A stretch of DNA of 64,000 nt, from assembly GCA_015501075.1 (NCBI GenBank), contig JADNYJ010000038.1, forward strand, positions 186,001 through 250,000. Direction: 5' to 3'. This document shows positions 1-12,243 of this stretch, piece after piece. The position numbers and the translations under genes are program-made. How positions within the stretch are numbered: position 1 is the stretch's first letter; each line of letters begins with the position of its first letter. Source of the stretch: Gymnopilus junonius (taxonomy: Eukaryota > Basidiomycota > Agaricomycetes > Agaricales > Galerinaceae). Below the pieces are notes generated by a model. It made no database searches. It was not told where the DNA came from and saw only the letters and a list, made by a program, of their open reading frames with translations.

Positions 1-2195
1 CCAAAGCTGCTAGCCTCGTTTTCCAATTGGCATCTCCGAGTCCTGTAAGCATAGAAGCAGGAATAAGCTCAGCAGCCAGAGCTTCCGCATCTTCAGGCGT
101 GTGTTTATACTTCACAGTGTCAAGACTTCCAGCTGTCGTTGATCCAGATGGTTTGCCAGACGGCTTGGCACCGCCACTGGTTGCAGCCACTGGTTTCTTT
201 TGAGCAGCAGCTGGAGGTGCAGCTGCTACAGGCTTCTTGGGCTACAGAGCCAAAAGCAATTAGATCCTTTTCAATGTGGAACGGAGTATTGACATACAGC
301 AGCTTTTATGGGGGCTTTTGGGGGAACGGCTTCCTTCTTTGGCGGCGGGGGTTCCCCATCTTTGACTTCCTTAGGAGGCGGCTTTGTTGCAGGTGCCTTT
401 TTGACCGGGGCTGCTGCTGGAGCTCGGGGGAGAGGAGCACCACCTGTTTTACACTTCACCGAGGCCTTCTCGAATGCCTCCTTGATTTTAGTTTTGCGCA
501 AATCCGGTATGGTCTCCATGGTGGCATTTAGTGGCCTCTCGCCCACCATTTTCATTAATGTACCAAAACAGGTAGCAGCTTCGTTACGAGCCCCTTCAAA
601 ACCATCTTCAAGCAGTACAGCTAGTGTATCTGCCAGTGGTTTTATTTGGCTGGAGGATATCGGTGAAGTTGCGGTGGCCAAACTGCGACCAAGAAACTTC
701 AAAGTGCCCTCTTTCACTTGTGGGTTCTTAGACTTTAGAGCACCATCTAAGTCCATAAGGACGTCATTAAGGGTTGTCTACAAATGGGTCAGGTGTCATG
801 TGGGGTAGTAGAAACGTACGGAAGGCGCACTGTTGCAAATACTGCATCCAAAGCCGCACCGATAGCATCTGTTACATTTGCCTTTCTTTCTTTCAGACGT
901 TCCAACATAGGGGAAACTACGCTCTCGCGATATTTCGCAAAGGAGGTCATTAAACCCTTCGCCAATTCCTCTAAACAGGTGGCTGCTACCATCACGCAAT
1001 TGATATTTGCATCTTTCGCTATACACGTAGCCAGTGACTTGGACAGTTCGGCAAGTTCAGGCGAATCCTTGATTTTAGGCGTACTGGAAAGTAACGTTGC
1101 AAGGTCATCGAGGGCTTCCTTACGCTCCTTCCATTTCGACGACTTGAGATTTGTCTGGAAGGAAGCCGGGAGTTTGGGTACAACGTCCACAGCCTCAGCA
1201 AAAGCACGTGGATCAAGAGGTGCTACCTCTAATGCGGAAAAAGGTAAAGATCTCTAATATTGATACAGAAAGGAAACCTACCTTCCGAGTCTTCCTGGGG
1301 AATATCGGCAGCCTCATTCGCTGCCGTTTCTCGAGCCTGGGCGCGAGTGAGTCTTTCCGGCTTCAAGGTTTTGTGTCCCTTCCTTTCTTTCTCTAAACCT
1401 TCGAAGGCGTCCTTCAATTCCTTTACTTGAACTGGCTTCAATTCAGCGAGCCAAGGTTCGATACCCGGTCCAATATATTGATACAGCACTATAGTCAGAC
1501 TAGATCCTTCAGCACGAACCGTCTTATCCGAATGAGCAAAAATCTTCGGAAGAGCTTTGAGTATAAGGGGAGGGGGAACGACCTGGACACCAAAGGCCCT
1601 GCGTGATTATCCTTCAGTAAAATGGATCGACAGAGGGTCCAAGGACTTACTGTACGATATCTTTCAAGGCGACAATACAACCTGCGACGGTCTTGGGCTG
1701 CTTGGCAGACAGACCGACCAGAAGGTCACTCTGTTCGGAAGATAAGAATGAGGTCGATCACGTAGACTGTGACCACACCTAAGCACGTACCACGACCCCA
1801 GCTCCTCCATTCTCTACTTCAACATATTGTATTACAAGGTCAATAGCGTGATTCTTCGTCCCAGCCCGCGAAGACCCCAGGCATTTGTCGACCAAGGCAG
1901 GAACAATTCCTTCCCGCGTTTTCGCGACTGTTTCCCCAGCGAATTTAACGAGAGCCGCGAGACACTCCACACCCTTTTCTTGAGCAACGGCATTAGCATC
2001 TGTGGCAAATTTCTTGAGTAGGTCGACGTTGTTAATGTAGGGCTTGAAGGCAGGATCGGTATCTGATGCAGTGTTCGCAAAAGTCTTGATGAGAGATTCG
2101 TAGGCACTAACACGCGCTTTCCAGTTCTTATGAGCAAGTCTTTCCGGAATAGGTAGAGATGTAAAGTCCTCTTCCTGCGGTGGTGGTCCGTCCAT
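1..2195 (-). CDS. XMAP215/Dis1-family microtubule polymerase (Stu2/Alp14-like), 3' part beyond window
   Basis: TOG-domain protein that binds tubulin and speeds microtubule plus-end growth at kinetochores and spindle poles. The start ATG at 2195 gives an N-terminus with an early TOG helix containing HKNWKARVSAYESL, a hallmark of the first TOG. Further exons (about 1229-1489, 789-1190, 271-756) encode the rest of TOG1, then TOG2 (SSKWKERKEALDDLATLL) and its HEAT repeats. A Lys/Pro/Ala-rich basic linker follows. Near base 1 the reading frame enters DANWKTRLAAL, which looks like the first helix of a third TOG. The C-terminal coiled coil expected for the fungal family lies outside the window. It is tandem with APC5 (same strand, 156 bases apart). 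Family assignment is strong; whether two or three TOGs are present needs the neighbouring sequence. Confidence 0.88.
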
Positions 2196-2351
2196 TTCCC
2201 CAAAATCAATAGACGGTGCCGGTAAGGAAGGAATAGAGAGTTGAATGGGTCCAGTTCAGAGCATGCCGCCAAGGCGAGTTCAAATTCAATCATAGTCACG
2301 TGCTTAATAATGTAATAAACAGCTGTCACGGCCATGTGGGGACGCGATACA

Positions 2352-5252
2352 CTATCTCGACGCCAGAGCACAGCCGACCGTAGCTATTAGGTCAAATATT
2401 TCTAACGTCTCTGGGTCTGTCACTATCTTTTCCAAGCCTTTTTGAAGCTCTTCAGTGTCAGCGTGTCTCTTAGCTGCGGCGTCCCTTTCATCCGTCAAGT
2501 CGAGGTTGTGGTAGACAACGGACAGGAGGTACTGCACTTCCTTAGCTGATCGATGGATTTGCAGGGTTCGATAGTCTGACTCTGCTATCAAGAGGTATCG
2601 AAGCGCTTCTCGCAAAGCTGAGGCTACGGGTATGTCAGAAGTAGCGAGGCATTTTGGAGTAAGGATACCTACGCGTGGAGCCATCAGCAGCTATGATGCA
2701 TCTCGCGAGGACGAAGCAAGCAGTAGCGCGTTGTTCAAGGTCGTCGCCATTGATCACCTCAGAAATGTGTCCATTAGTATCCTGAAGGTAGGGCAACTTG
2801 AAGAACACACTTGGGGCATGATCTCTTCTAGTATTTGTTGCGATCGTTGAGTTACACCGAATTCCAGTCCAAGATCGGCAAGCAGAATGATTGCAGTTCT
2901 ATAAGGATTGAATCTGCAAAGGAATTCGGAATACCACAAAGCCTGGAGCAAGAAGTCAATACCTGCAGTGGCTTGATCACGTTGCTGGTATTCTCTTTTA
3001 GAGATGTCTCGATTTGGAAATGGCGAGCTCACCCGCAACTGCAGAAATTGATACATCGAATCCCTAATAATCGACATTCTGTCCCATTCAATGTTATAGA
3101 GATAGTCTTTGGGATTGAATGGCCCCTGTGGCCTCCGAGGAAGAAGCAGTTCGCGATACAGGCGTGACTGTCCTCTAAAAAGGAGCTGTGTGTGAAAAAA
3201 AAAGTAACGAATAATTAAGATTATCCTCACCTCCTCGTAGCACGAAGGGCTATAATGTGCCATATGTGCAATGCCCATGTACCATAGTCGTGAAGGATAA
3301 GTCCGGTCCAGACTGAAGGATCAATTAGCAGAGCCAAGGCTTCATTATACCTGCCCTGTCGAGCAATCTATAAAAACGTTAATGTGGCAAACCAGGTGAC
3401 AGAAATGTTTCAGGTGCTACCTGATAGGCTTTATTCATAACGATTACCAGCCTGTTTGCATTTTCTCCACCTGGAGGTATGAATGCAATAACGATATCTT
3501 CTTCTAGAGATGCAAGTCTTTCGCATCCTAATATGAATGTAAGTACCACCCGGCTATAAGATCTATCTGAGCTCACCTGCTTCTTTCCAGACGATGGACT
3601 TTACAGCATGTTGTGCCCATTGCTGTTCCTCCACTGGCAGAGCAAACTGTACATCTAACCAATGGTCATAGAGACCGATCGCTTGAAAGATTTTGACAAA
3701 AGCCGCACTTATGGGCTGTTCCTATAGTGGGTTGAATAAATCAGGCAATAGAATTGTGACAGCTATTACATTTTCAGGATCTAGCAGTTTGCTAACGTCG
3801 AAGAGAACTTCAAGGGGGTGAAGGTCAGGTTGGATTTCGTGAAGAACGGGTTTCTGCCCAGGCACAGTAGGTGGGATACGATGAAGAATACTAGACCGCG
3901 TTATCAAGCTAAGAAACTCGTGTGATGTTACATTGCTGACCTTGTGCAGTGGTGAAGGGTAACTCGATCGTTCGAAAGTCTTGCTGCATTGATGGCCTCT
4001 CCCAATAACTAGGAACGGTTGATTCATTTTACAATCCTAAGATATATAAAAGGACAAAATTTACCTGCTGACAGCGAGATACTCGCCGTTAATATAATGC
4101 AAACGAACCAGGTTCAGCAAAGCGTGGGGCCGAAAACCACTGTAGACGCGTTGGGCATATGTGCGAGCAAGAAAAAGCGCAAGGCACTGACGAGTCGTTG
4201 CTTTCATGGAAATGTTGCTCGAAAAAGCGTCGCAGGTTTTCTATGGCGAGATTTTCATCACCAATCACCTGATTTTTTTCCCAACTTGGGAGGGCTTAAA
4301 TGCAATTCAACTGGCGGCAAGGCGAAGACCCACGCTTCATATAGATTCGGTTTTGCCCAACTTTTCTTGTCCGCTTGGGTCTTGTAAATGAGTAAATCAG
4401 CTATAAATAACTTCAGCCTGGCAAGAGAGAATTCGTCTGAAAATTCTCTACATTGTAGATCATCCTTCTCAATCATGGTATAGCCTGCTGTGCTGTCTCC
4501 CGCAATCCACGCTTGATAATCTTGGCAAAGCTGATCCAATCCGGAGAAAGACAGCTTAACAAATGTGACATAACATCTGCGACAAAAAAATCCGAATAAA
4601 GAACGGCGGAGCTGAATAAATGATAAGTGAGCACGCTACTAAACCTGTAGATCAAGGCAGTCATTTACAAATCTTGGGTGCTCCTGCATACAGATTTTAG
4701 AGGATAGAATTAGCCACTAAAAATTGATAGTCAGGTGTTGTGACTCACCTCTGTACTCTTGCTCATAAACAGACACGGCAAGTCTTGAGAAAAACGTTAG
4801 TCTATTGCAATATTCTATTGATGACCACAACTAACTTCCTAGGAAGTTCCCCAGCTTGTCCACTGTCAGAAGGTCATTATGCTGTCAAAAGGATTGATTC
4901 CTGTCTTCTCACTATGAAATCGAACTCATGGACGTACGATGCTTCTGATCGCTGTCTGAAATTGGGAACACACAGAGGCATCAGCTTGGGGACCAGAGCA
5001 TATTTCAGAAATCAGTTCTTCATGTGATTTAGGTCGTGCAACCTGGCTTTGAAGGTAAGTCGGGACAAAGGAAGTGAAGAAGTCTAGACTTACTTCAGAG
5101 ATTTCATTCAACAGAACCCGATGAAGATGTAAAGCATAAGGGGGCGGAAATTTCTGGATTTCCAGGTCTTTGAATGCCACCATCAAAATGGTCAATAAGG
5201 TGATGTGGTGAGGTCGTATGACATGATCTGCTGGGGGAGGTACCTCCTCCAT
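2352..5252 (-). CDS. APC5: Anaphase-promoting complex subunit 5
   Basis: TPR-rich scaffold subunit of the APC/C ubiquitin ligase, which drives sister separation and mitotic exit. The N-terminal exon (start 5252) has the family opening in which a conserved HHITLLTILMVAF helix precedes a helical region. Joining the exons around 3980-4300 gives ENLRRFFEQHFHE followed by HALLNLVRLHYINGEY and then LEAINAARLSNDRVTLHHC, the characteristic APC5 TPR signature. The C-terminal exon ends at a TAG at 2352-2354 after more TPR-like helices (EALRYLLIAESDYRTLQIHR). The gene has many short introns. It is divergent from NOC3 across about 300 bases. The call rests on the ENLRRFFEQ/ALLNLVRLHY/INAARLSND combination, which I consider diagnostic; exact exon borders between 2850 and 3700 are less certain. 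Confidence 0.85.
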
Positions 5253-5553
5253 GGAAGTGGCGGGGCGAGTTCAGCGACAGGGTGCACTGCGCGCCTCGAC
5301 TGTATTCACGCGCCTCCTTTCCAACAAAGGTGTTTATGACGTGTAATTCGGTCTAGAAATGCATGAAAGGGTAAAAGGACCTTGTCCAAGACGTAAGAAA
5401 TGGATAACAAGCGTTGCTCGATCGTGATCACCAATCAAAGACGCGTTGTTTGTTGTGACGCCTCCTACTACTTTGGGAAGGCAAAAAAAGTGAACAAGCT
5501 GAGGTTGTTCCTTTCTTACGCTCCATTTTCTCTCCATTCTGACTTTGACGATC
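5253..5553. promoter_or_regulatory. Divergent intergenic region, APC5 / NOC3
   Basis: This 301-base gap separates two genes reading outward, so it should hold both promoters. I see no convincing TATA box; a pyrimidine-rich stretch (about 5505-5545) lies directly before the NOC3 start codon, as is common in fungal 5' leaders. Confidence 0.4.
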
Positions 5554-8311
5554 ATGACGGCGAACTCAAAGAGCAAGCGCCCAGCTCCCACATCTCAGGT
5601 TCAGTTAACTTGCCTACCAAAAATGCTTCCATTCATTAAGTCAGTCACTTCTGCAGACCTCCTCCAAAAAGCGCAAACTCAACAATGGGAAACAAAAAAA
5701 TCTAAAAGAGCTGGGAAAAACAAAAAGTGCAAAGAAAGACAAGGCTTACGATCGAGCAGTGATTCCAATACCCGAAGTGAACGATGACGACGATATCGAA
5801 CTATCAGACGAGGATATACGTGTCTTGGAGTTTGGAGGCGCGGCAGCTTTTCTGAATAATTTAGATCGGATGGGCATCATGCGGTCAGTTTGACTCATAA
5901 CGCAACGGGCTTATCCTTTTACTCAGCAGAAACAGGAGCAAAAAGGAGACTCAGCGGTTGCACAATCTCACGAAACCTATACGTAAACAAGAAGTGAAGG
6001 ATGATTTACCTCCCGTGGACTCGAATGATGAAGATGATTGGAGTTCTGGCATCGGGGAGGACTCGGATAATACCCATTCAGAAAACGAGGACGGCTCGTT
6101 CTTGGAAGACGCCTCCGAGCTTGCAGATGATTCCGACGTTGAGATGTCGTACGAGGTTAAACCACGGAAACAGCACGAGTGGGAATCTAACGAATCCACT
6201 ACCAAAGTAAAAGGTCTGCCCATCAAGCTGGCCAATGGAATGATACAACAGACTGGGAGTAAATCTATGACTACTCGACCTCCATCCGCCCCTCTCGCGG
6301 AGTCAAGTTCTTCAGACGAAGAACAGGATGAAGAACCTGAGCAGAAAGTAGAAGATGTATCGACTGGTGCCCGCTTCGGCAGGCCTGCTGTTGTGGACAT
6401 TCTCAAAACCGACTCGCGGAAAGCTAAAGTTGAAATGGCAAAGAATCAGATAGCTGGTATATGTCAAGAAATATTGGCAGACCCGGAAAACAGTGTATGT
6501 GTTTCGCTATATTGATTGATTTTTTTGCTCAGGTTATGTCGATTAGCTTGGTCTTCTCAGGCGGTTGCACACGTTTTCTCTAGAGGCTGTCACGACCCCC
6601 ACGCATCCTGAACCCGTCCCTAATGACCCGATTATTCGGAAACTGTCGATCTTATCTCAGCTAGCCATCCTAAAGGACATTATTCCAGGCTATCGTATCC
6701 GCGCTCTTACTGACGCTGAGAAAGCGGAAAAAGTTAGCCAAATGGTTGCCCGGACGCGCGATTGGGAACAAGGTCTAGTGACTGTATACCAATCTTACCT
6801 TAGGCTGCTTGAAAATGAGCTGAAATGTGAGTTTTTTTTGTGTCGAGCATTGTGTTATAATCTTACATAGCAATAGCTCGCAGCGTACTCGCAGATACAG
6901 TATTGCATTGCATGTGTACATTGCTGAGAGAAGTTACCCATTTCAACTTTCGCGCCAATCTTATGACGTGTATAGTAACTCACTTGAGTAAAAAGTCGTG
7001 GGACAAGGTACGTTTTTTCCGTAGTTGCTGTCGCGTTGTTTTCAACCGGTTTCAGTAGACTTCTGACTTATGTTCTCAAACGTTGATCGACGTCTTCCGC
7101 TCTGACCTAACTGGCACGGCATCGTTAGAAGTCGTACGGCTATTAAACCGAATGATAAAGGAACGGCGTTTCAAAATCCATCCGAACGTCCTTTCCTGTC
7201 TACTCCATCTCCGTCTCAGAACTGAACTCGGAGTGCGCGCATCTGATACTCATGCGAACAAGCCGGAGACCAATAAAACTCCACGGAATGGTAAAGCCAA
7301 AAAGCCCGAACAGGTTCATCTGAGCAAAAAGGCCAAGAAGGCTCTTAAAGAACAAAAGGGAATCGACAAAGACCTCCGGGAAGCAGGGGCAGAGGTCGAC
7401 AAGGAAGAAAGAAATACGACCGTAAGTACAAAAAATTCGTGCCCGTTTCGAAAGCTGGAATCGAAAGACATCATATCTAGCAAACGGAAACTCTGAAGCT
7501 CCTCTTCTCTCTCTATTTCCGCATTTTAAAAAATCCAAGACCCACGCCTTTGCTACCCTCCGCGCTCTCTGGCATCTCAAAATTCGCGCATCTGGTTAAC
7601 ATCGATTTTTTCAAAGATCTAATGAAGGTGTTGAAAGATCTCATCTTAATGGAGGAAGAAGCCGCTTCCGAGAACGTCGACATCGAATCAACGATGACTT
7701 TCCAGGTGATCTCACGACAATTATCTTGCATCGTGACTGCATTTGAGCTTCTCTCGGGGCAAGGTCGGTTGCATCCGTTCCCGCGAAAACGTGGATGACG
7801 ATTGGCTGATCCTTTTCCACACGTTTAAATAGGCGAAGCGCTCAATATTGATTTAACCGACTTCATCAATACCCTGTATGCCATCTTGCTGCCGCTGAGT
7901 TTCTCAGAAATCCACAACGGACCGAAGGCGCCGGACCCATTGGTTCTTGATACGCTGTTTCGCGCCCTGAACTTGATTTTCCTACCCCGCGCGTCCGGTA
8001 TAAGCGCGCCGCCTTGGCGCTCAGCCGCATTCAGTAAGCGCCTCCTCACCGCATGCCTACAGTGGCCGCCGGCGGCCGTCCTCCGCGCACTCGACTTTGT
8101 CAGCGGCCTGGTGGCCAAAGATGCAAAGCTGGAAGCCATGCTGTCCACGGAAGATAGGATCTTCAACGGTGTGTATCGGGCAGATATCGATGATCCGCAA
8201 CTCTGTCATCCTTTTGAGTCATCCTTCTGGGAATTGCATACTCTGCACCGATACCATTGGGATCCCCGGGTCCGGGAAGAAGCGGGCAAGTTGCTCACTT
8301 TAAACTCTTAA
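5554..8311 (+). CDS. NOC3: Nucleolar complex-associated protein 3
   Basis: Pre-60S ribosome assembly factor that pairs with NOC2 and has also been linked to replication licensing in yeast. The ATG at 5554 opens a basic, Lys-rich N-terminus interrupted by a short intron. The exon near 5760-5890 gives an acidic segment and AAFLNNLDRMGIMR; the next gives LHNLTKPIR followed by DDLPPVDS, both typical of NOC3. The central NOC3 domain contains LAILKDIIPGYRIRALT and RDWEQGLVTVYQSYLRLLE, near-identical in pattern to the family. The C-terminal CBF/Mak21 domain ends in HRYHWDPRVREEAGKLL before the TAA at 8309-8311. An acidic serine-rich stretch (about 6010-6350) separates the two halves. Convergent with the TEA gene downstream. 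Confidence 0.9.
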
Positions 8312-8677
8312 ATCATTACATTGATATGTAGTTTAAATTGTGTTATACTTGGAACTATTGTACACGTCTTGTGATCGACCAGTGTCGACCACAAAAATTA
8401 ATAGATACATACGACTCCAGTCGTGAAAAAAAATACAATTGTTGCAGGTAAGAAGGTCCGTGTGCGTGTCTGTAACCGAGGAGAGGTGGAAGCGAAAAGA
8501 GAGAGAGAGACAGAGAGACAGAGAGTAGAATGTCGGTACTGTAGGATTATGTTACAATAGCAATAAACATACAGACAGCTATCGATGCATCAGGTTGAGG
8601 GGGTATGTTTCTCCAAAACCAAAAAAAGGGAGTAGACCTCGAAGGTCGAAAGGGAATTAGGGGATAGGATGGTCTAA
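8312..8677. other. Convergent 3' intergenic region
   Basis: Space between the NOC3 and TEA-factor stop codons. It contains AT-rich 3' UTR-like sequence and a GA-rich microsatellite (8494-8528); nothing else is recognised. Confidence 0.5.
8494..8528 (+). repeat. GA/GACA microsatellite
   Basis: Simple repeat of GA units with interspersed GACA, in the presumed 3' UTR overlap between two convergent genes. Confidence 0.85.
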
Positions 8678-10319
8678 TCAAAACTTGGGGGGATACCGCA
8701 TGGGAGCATAGGGAAGTAACGGTTGCGTTGGAGGTCGGGGATACGGGCCAGCGTGGGGAAAGGTATTCGGGCTAGGTGAGACTAAGGTGGGCATGGGCGT
8801 GCCTCTATCAGCCGCCCGATATTTTTGGTATCCCAAAAGCATAGCGGATGGCATGGGACCACCATTCTTCCTGTCGAGTTCGTAGACAGTGAACAAGAGT
8901 GTTTCGTCGTCCACAATGATTTCTTGTGTGAGAATGATCGATGCAGCTAGAACGAGATTAGCCATGGTAAAAAGAAAAATTAGACGTAAAAAATAAAGTG
9001 CTTACAGGCGTCAAGCCATCGACATCTACTTAGCGGAGATTCGGGTAACGTTGCGTTTACGGTGCCGACGTTGATGTGTGTCACATTCAGGGGGCCTTGC
9101 TCCTCCGAAACACATTGACCATTCTGATATACCTTGGTGACACATCGGCCTGTTGAACCCCAGACGCTTTCCAGCGAAATGAAACAATGGAAGCCATGAA
9201 GAGTAGGAGGTGTACGTGCGTCACTCATGGTAGGGACGCAGAGTCGAACCCTTAGGGTGAACGGAGGCTGGACCTGCTGGGAAGGCTGCGACAGTGCGTC
9301 AACTTTTACCGAAAAAGGAGTCATGCCATCGGCCTGTAGAAAGACCGCTGTAACCTTATTGCGTGACCGCCGATGGTGCGTCGGGGTCGCACTGAGATGA
9401 GGATAGACAGATTGCTGGGTATGTTCCGGTCTCCGGGGAGGATACGGCACCTGGGCTTGTGTTATTGGAAGAACATACTTTGAGGACGAAGGTGAGACAG
9501 CAAAAGGCGAGTGGGGATCGGCGTAAGGCGGTAGCTGCATGAATTCACCGTTGGGTGATATTGACGGGCTGGCCATGGCAGGATTAGCATAGGAAAGTTC
9601 TAGAGGGGCCTTGGGGTGAACAACGCCAAGATCGGAAGGATACAAATTGGGGCGGTGCTCCGGAGTCGGAGGAAACTCGGACTGGGAGTCCGCAGGTGAA
9701 AAATTGGGCGAGACAGAATTTGAAGGAGGTAAATCTGGGTCTTCCCAGTCAAAAGCTATGAGCGAATTTGAGTCGTAATGCTCCTCAAGTTTGACAGGCA
9801 AGGTAACCGGAGAGTCAGTCTCTGGATATAACTCATCGCCTCCGGCTACGAGGTGGAATTCTGGAAAGGATATGAGAAAACCCGAAAGAAAACGGCTGCG
9901 AAATAGAAAAGCAGACCTGGTTCACCCTTCCACATATTGCGCAGAACCTGGATGTGACTTGCTACCTGTTTCTTTGAGCGTTCGATGCCGTGCTTGCTGA
10001 GATAATCTACAAGGAATTGATTGCGCCATCTGCTGCGGCCGCGAGATTGAGAATAGGCGGCATAGGGAGACTCCCAGTATTCGCGAAGGCCTGGAGAAAA
10101 AAGGGTGAACTTGATTTTGGAGAGAAGACGGGAAGGCAAAGGCAAACCTTGGACAAAAACTTTTTCTATCGACTCGGGCCAGACCTCTCCACCGCTGCCA
10201 TCCTTGAGGAGCTTGCGATGTTTGCGCTGAGGAGTGATACTGGTGGAATGAGAATCGTGCTTCTTCATGGAGGAGGAGGAGGAGGAAGAAGAAGAGGGAT
10301 GATGGCGGGAAGAGGACAT
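8678..10319 (-). CDS. TEA/ATTS-domain transcription factor (Tec1/AbaA/TEAD family)
   Basis: Sequence-specific DNA-binding regulator; fungal relatives control filamentation and conidiation. The chosen ATG at 10319 opens MSSSRHHP followed by a poly-Ser run. An open frame continues upstream of it, so a longer N-terminus cannot be excluded. The TEA domain begins EVWPESIEKVFVQ. Removing one intron (about 10090-10145) joins it to GLREYWESPYAAYSQ, and it ends with KQVASHIQVLRNMWKG, the conserved recognition helix. A Pro/Ser-rich middle follows. The C-terminal third has beta-strand-like sequence including ILTQEIIVDDETLLFTVYELD, reminiscent of the last strands of the TEAD co-activator-binding (YBD) fold. 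It ends PMRYPPKF before the stop at 8678. Divergent from Vps23. Confidence 0.87.
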
Positions 10320-10639
10320 GAGCAGAGGAAGAGGCAAAATTGAAACGGCTAAAGAGTTATATAGCGTTACGAGTGTCCGATGTCTCTTTCCGGTCGAGTC
10401 AAAGGAAAGTGGGGCGTCAAGATCCGAGATGGAGGCCCGATATGGAAATACAGAGCCACTGTATTGGAGATGGGGTATTACAGAGATCGGAGATTCAATA
10501 AGCAGCTTTTGAAACTGCCATATGCGGAACAAGACCACGGTGTCGGGGAGATCTCCTGCGCCGGGAAAGGAAGGCGGGACCCGAGGGACTGTCGGGGAGA
10601 TCTCTCGTGCGGCCGATGGCGAACTCCGTCTGACCGAAC
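10320..10639. promoter_or_regulatory. Divergent intergenic region, TEA factor / VPS23
   Basis: 320 bases holding both promoters. The TEA-factor frame stays open through much of it, so part may be 5' coding or leader sequence. A repeated CGGGGAGATCTC motif occurs at about 10543-10554 and 10591-10602 with a spacing of 48 bases; its function is unknown. Confidence 0.35.
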
Positions 10640-12243
10640 ATGACCTCCACCCTCACCCAGAAGTGGCTCCGCGAGTCCGTGCAGACTTATCCCGACCAGC
10701 AGCGCGTCTACAGCGACATCGATGCTGTCCTGGCGCGCATACAGTCGCTGCGGCCCAAGTCCGATGTCTACAGTACAGTCCTGTCCCTCCCATCTGAGTC
10801 CCTATTGACCCTCTCCCAGCCTTTGATGACGGCAGAACCCAGCTCCTCCTCTGTGTCCATGGCCTCCTCCCCATCACCTACCGCCAGGCCACCTACAACA
10901 TCCCGGTCGCTGTCTGGCTGCCCCGTGACTATCCGCGCCAGCCGCCCATCGTCTATGTAGTGCCCACCAACGACATGCTTGTCAAGCCGGGCAGGTATCT
11001 TGATCCCAGCGGCAGATGCACTGTCGAGTATATCCAGCACTGGGAGCGCAAACCCGAGGTCAGTGAGATCCCCCCTGTCGCTAGCACTCTGCCCACTCCC
11101 CCAAAGGCATGCAGCCTGTCTGCGCTCTTTGAAGCCCTGCAAGAGCGCTTTTCGCATGAGCCCCCGGTGTACTCGAAACCAAGGCCTGTCTCGCCACCAC
11201 CTCTGCCAGTAGGTGTATGTAATCGATCGGCGTCTATTTCGGCTTATTCCTTTCTTAGGTACGACCGGCTCTACAACCTGCACAGCCTCCGCCGCTCCCA
11301 CCTCATCCGCCCGTTTCAGGACTGATCGGGCAAACAAATCCTCCAGCCAATTATCCCCTCCGACTGTCTCCTCCGACTGTCCCACCTCCTCCCATCCTAG
11401 CAATTCCAATTCCTATTGTACCGCCTCCTCCCCATCCTTTTCCCGTCCCCCCATCTGCTCCCTTCACACCACACCCGTCCCGCCCGGATCCACCTCGTGC
11501 TCCTATCCCTGATCTTCTCGACCAAGACTCCGTCCCCTCCGATATACTAGGCCCTTCCCCTTCTTTTCCGGCGCCACCTCCCAGACCACCCAATCCTGAG
11601 CTTGTCCGACTACAGGCCCATGTCCACCAGAAGCTTACGTCCGAACTGAACTCCCTTTCACAAGCTCTCGCCCTCGATGCCGAACGCCTGCGGGCGCAGC
11701 AGGCCGATCTTCTTGCCGGTGAGCCCGCGATAAAGGATGAGATGGCAAGGCTCGAAGCAGTTCGAGATGTCTGTCGCAGCGTTGCAAACAGGACTAGACA
11801 GGTGTTCAACAGGCCGAGGCAAATATCGCGGAGCTTCGCCGGAAAGGTGATCCGGAGGTCGATGAACTCGTATGCGCTACCAGCATTGTCCACAATCAGT
11901 GATGCTTTTTTTACTTTTCCTGTTCTGGCTCCGCTAACACATGATTTCGAAAGGCTTATCAACCTAATTGCGGACGACAATGCCATCGAAGACACGATAT
12001 ATCACCTTCACCGAGCTCTAAACGCGGGAAGAATAGATCTAGAGCGCTTTCTTAGGGTGACTGGTCTTTCCTCAACTGTCAGGTTTTTTCCCCATCACTG
12101 ACGCCGTGTAAAAAACTTTTTTGTCCAACTAGGCCACTCGTGTCCTTGCGGAGGAGCAGTTCATGAAACGCGCCCTGATAGAGAAGATTCAGAACAGCGT
12201 GTCCACCATGCCGTCATCGTCCATCGCTCCTGATTGGGCTTGA
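10640..12243 (+). CDS. VPS23: ESCRT-I subunit Vps23/TSG101
   Basis: Recognises ubiquitinated cargo on endosomes and starts multivesicular-body sorting. The ATG at 10640 opens TLTQKWLRESVQTYPDQQRVYSD. After an intron the UEV domain (about residues 1-135) continues with CVHGLLPITYRQATYNIPV, VAVWLPRDYPRQPPIVYVVPT and LDPSGRCTVEYI, the non-catalytic E2-like fold. A long Pro-rich linker (about 11330-11600) follows, then a coiled coil (SELNSLSQALALDAERL). The C-terminal steadiness box (ERLINLIADDNAIEDTIYHLHRAL) ends with EEQFMKRALIEKI and TGA at 12241-12243. All expected domains are present in family order. Large open frames on the opposite strand are shadows of the GC-rich Pro linker. Confidence 0.92.

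Noticed and set aside
308..808. 166-residue plus-strand Gly/Ala-rich open frame
   Set aside because: Antisense to the Pro/Lys linker of the Stu2-like gene; not an independent gene.
5951..6406. 151-residue minus-strand Ser-rich open frame
   Set aside because: Antisense to the acidic Asp/Glu/Ser stretch of NOC3, which forces Ser/Leu codons on the other strand.
11351..11995. 214-residue minus-strand open frame
   Set aside because: It lies opposite the GC-rich Pro linker and coiled coil of VPS23; repetitive Ser/Arg/Gly composition and no family match mark it as a shadow frame.
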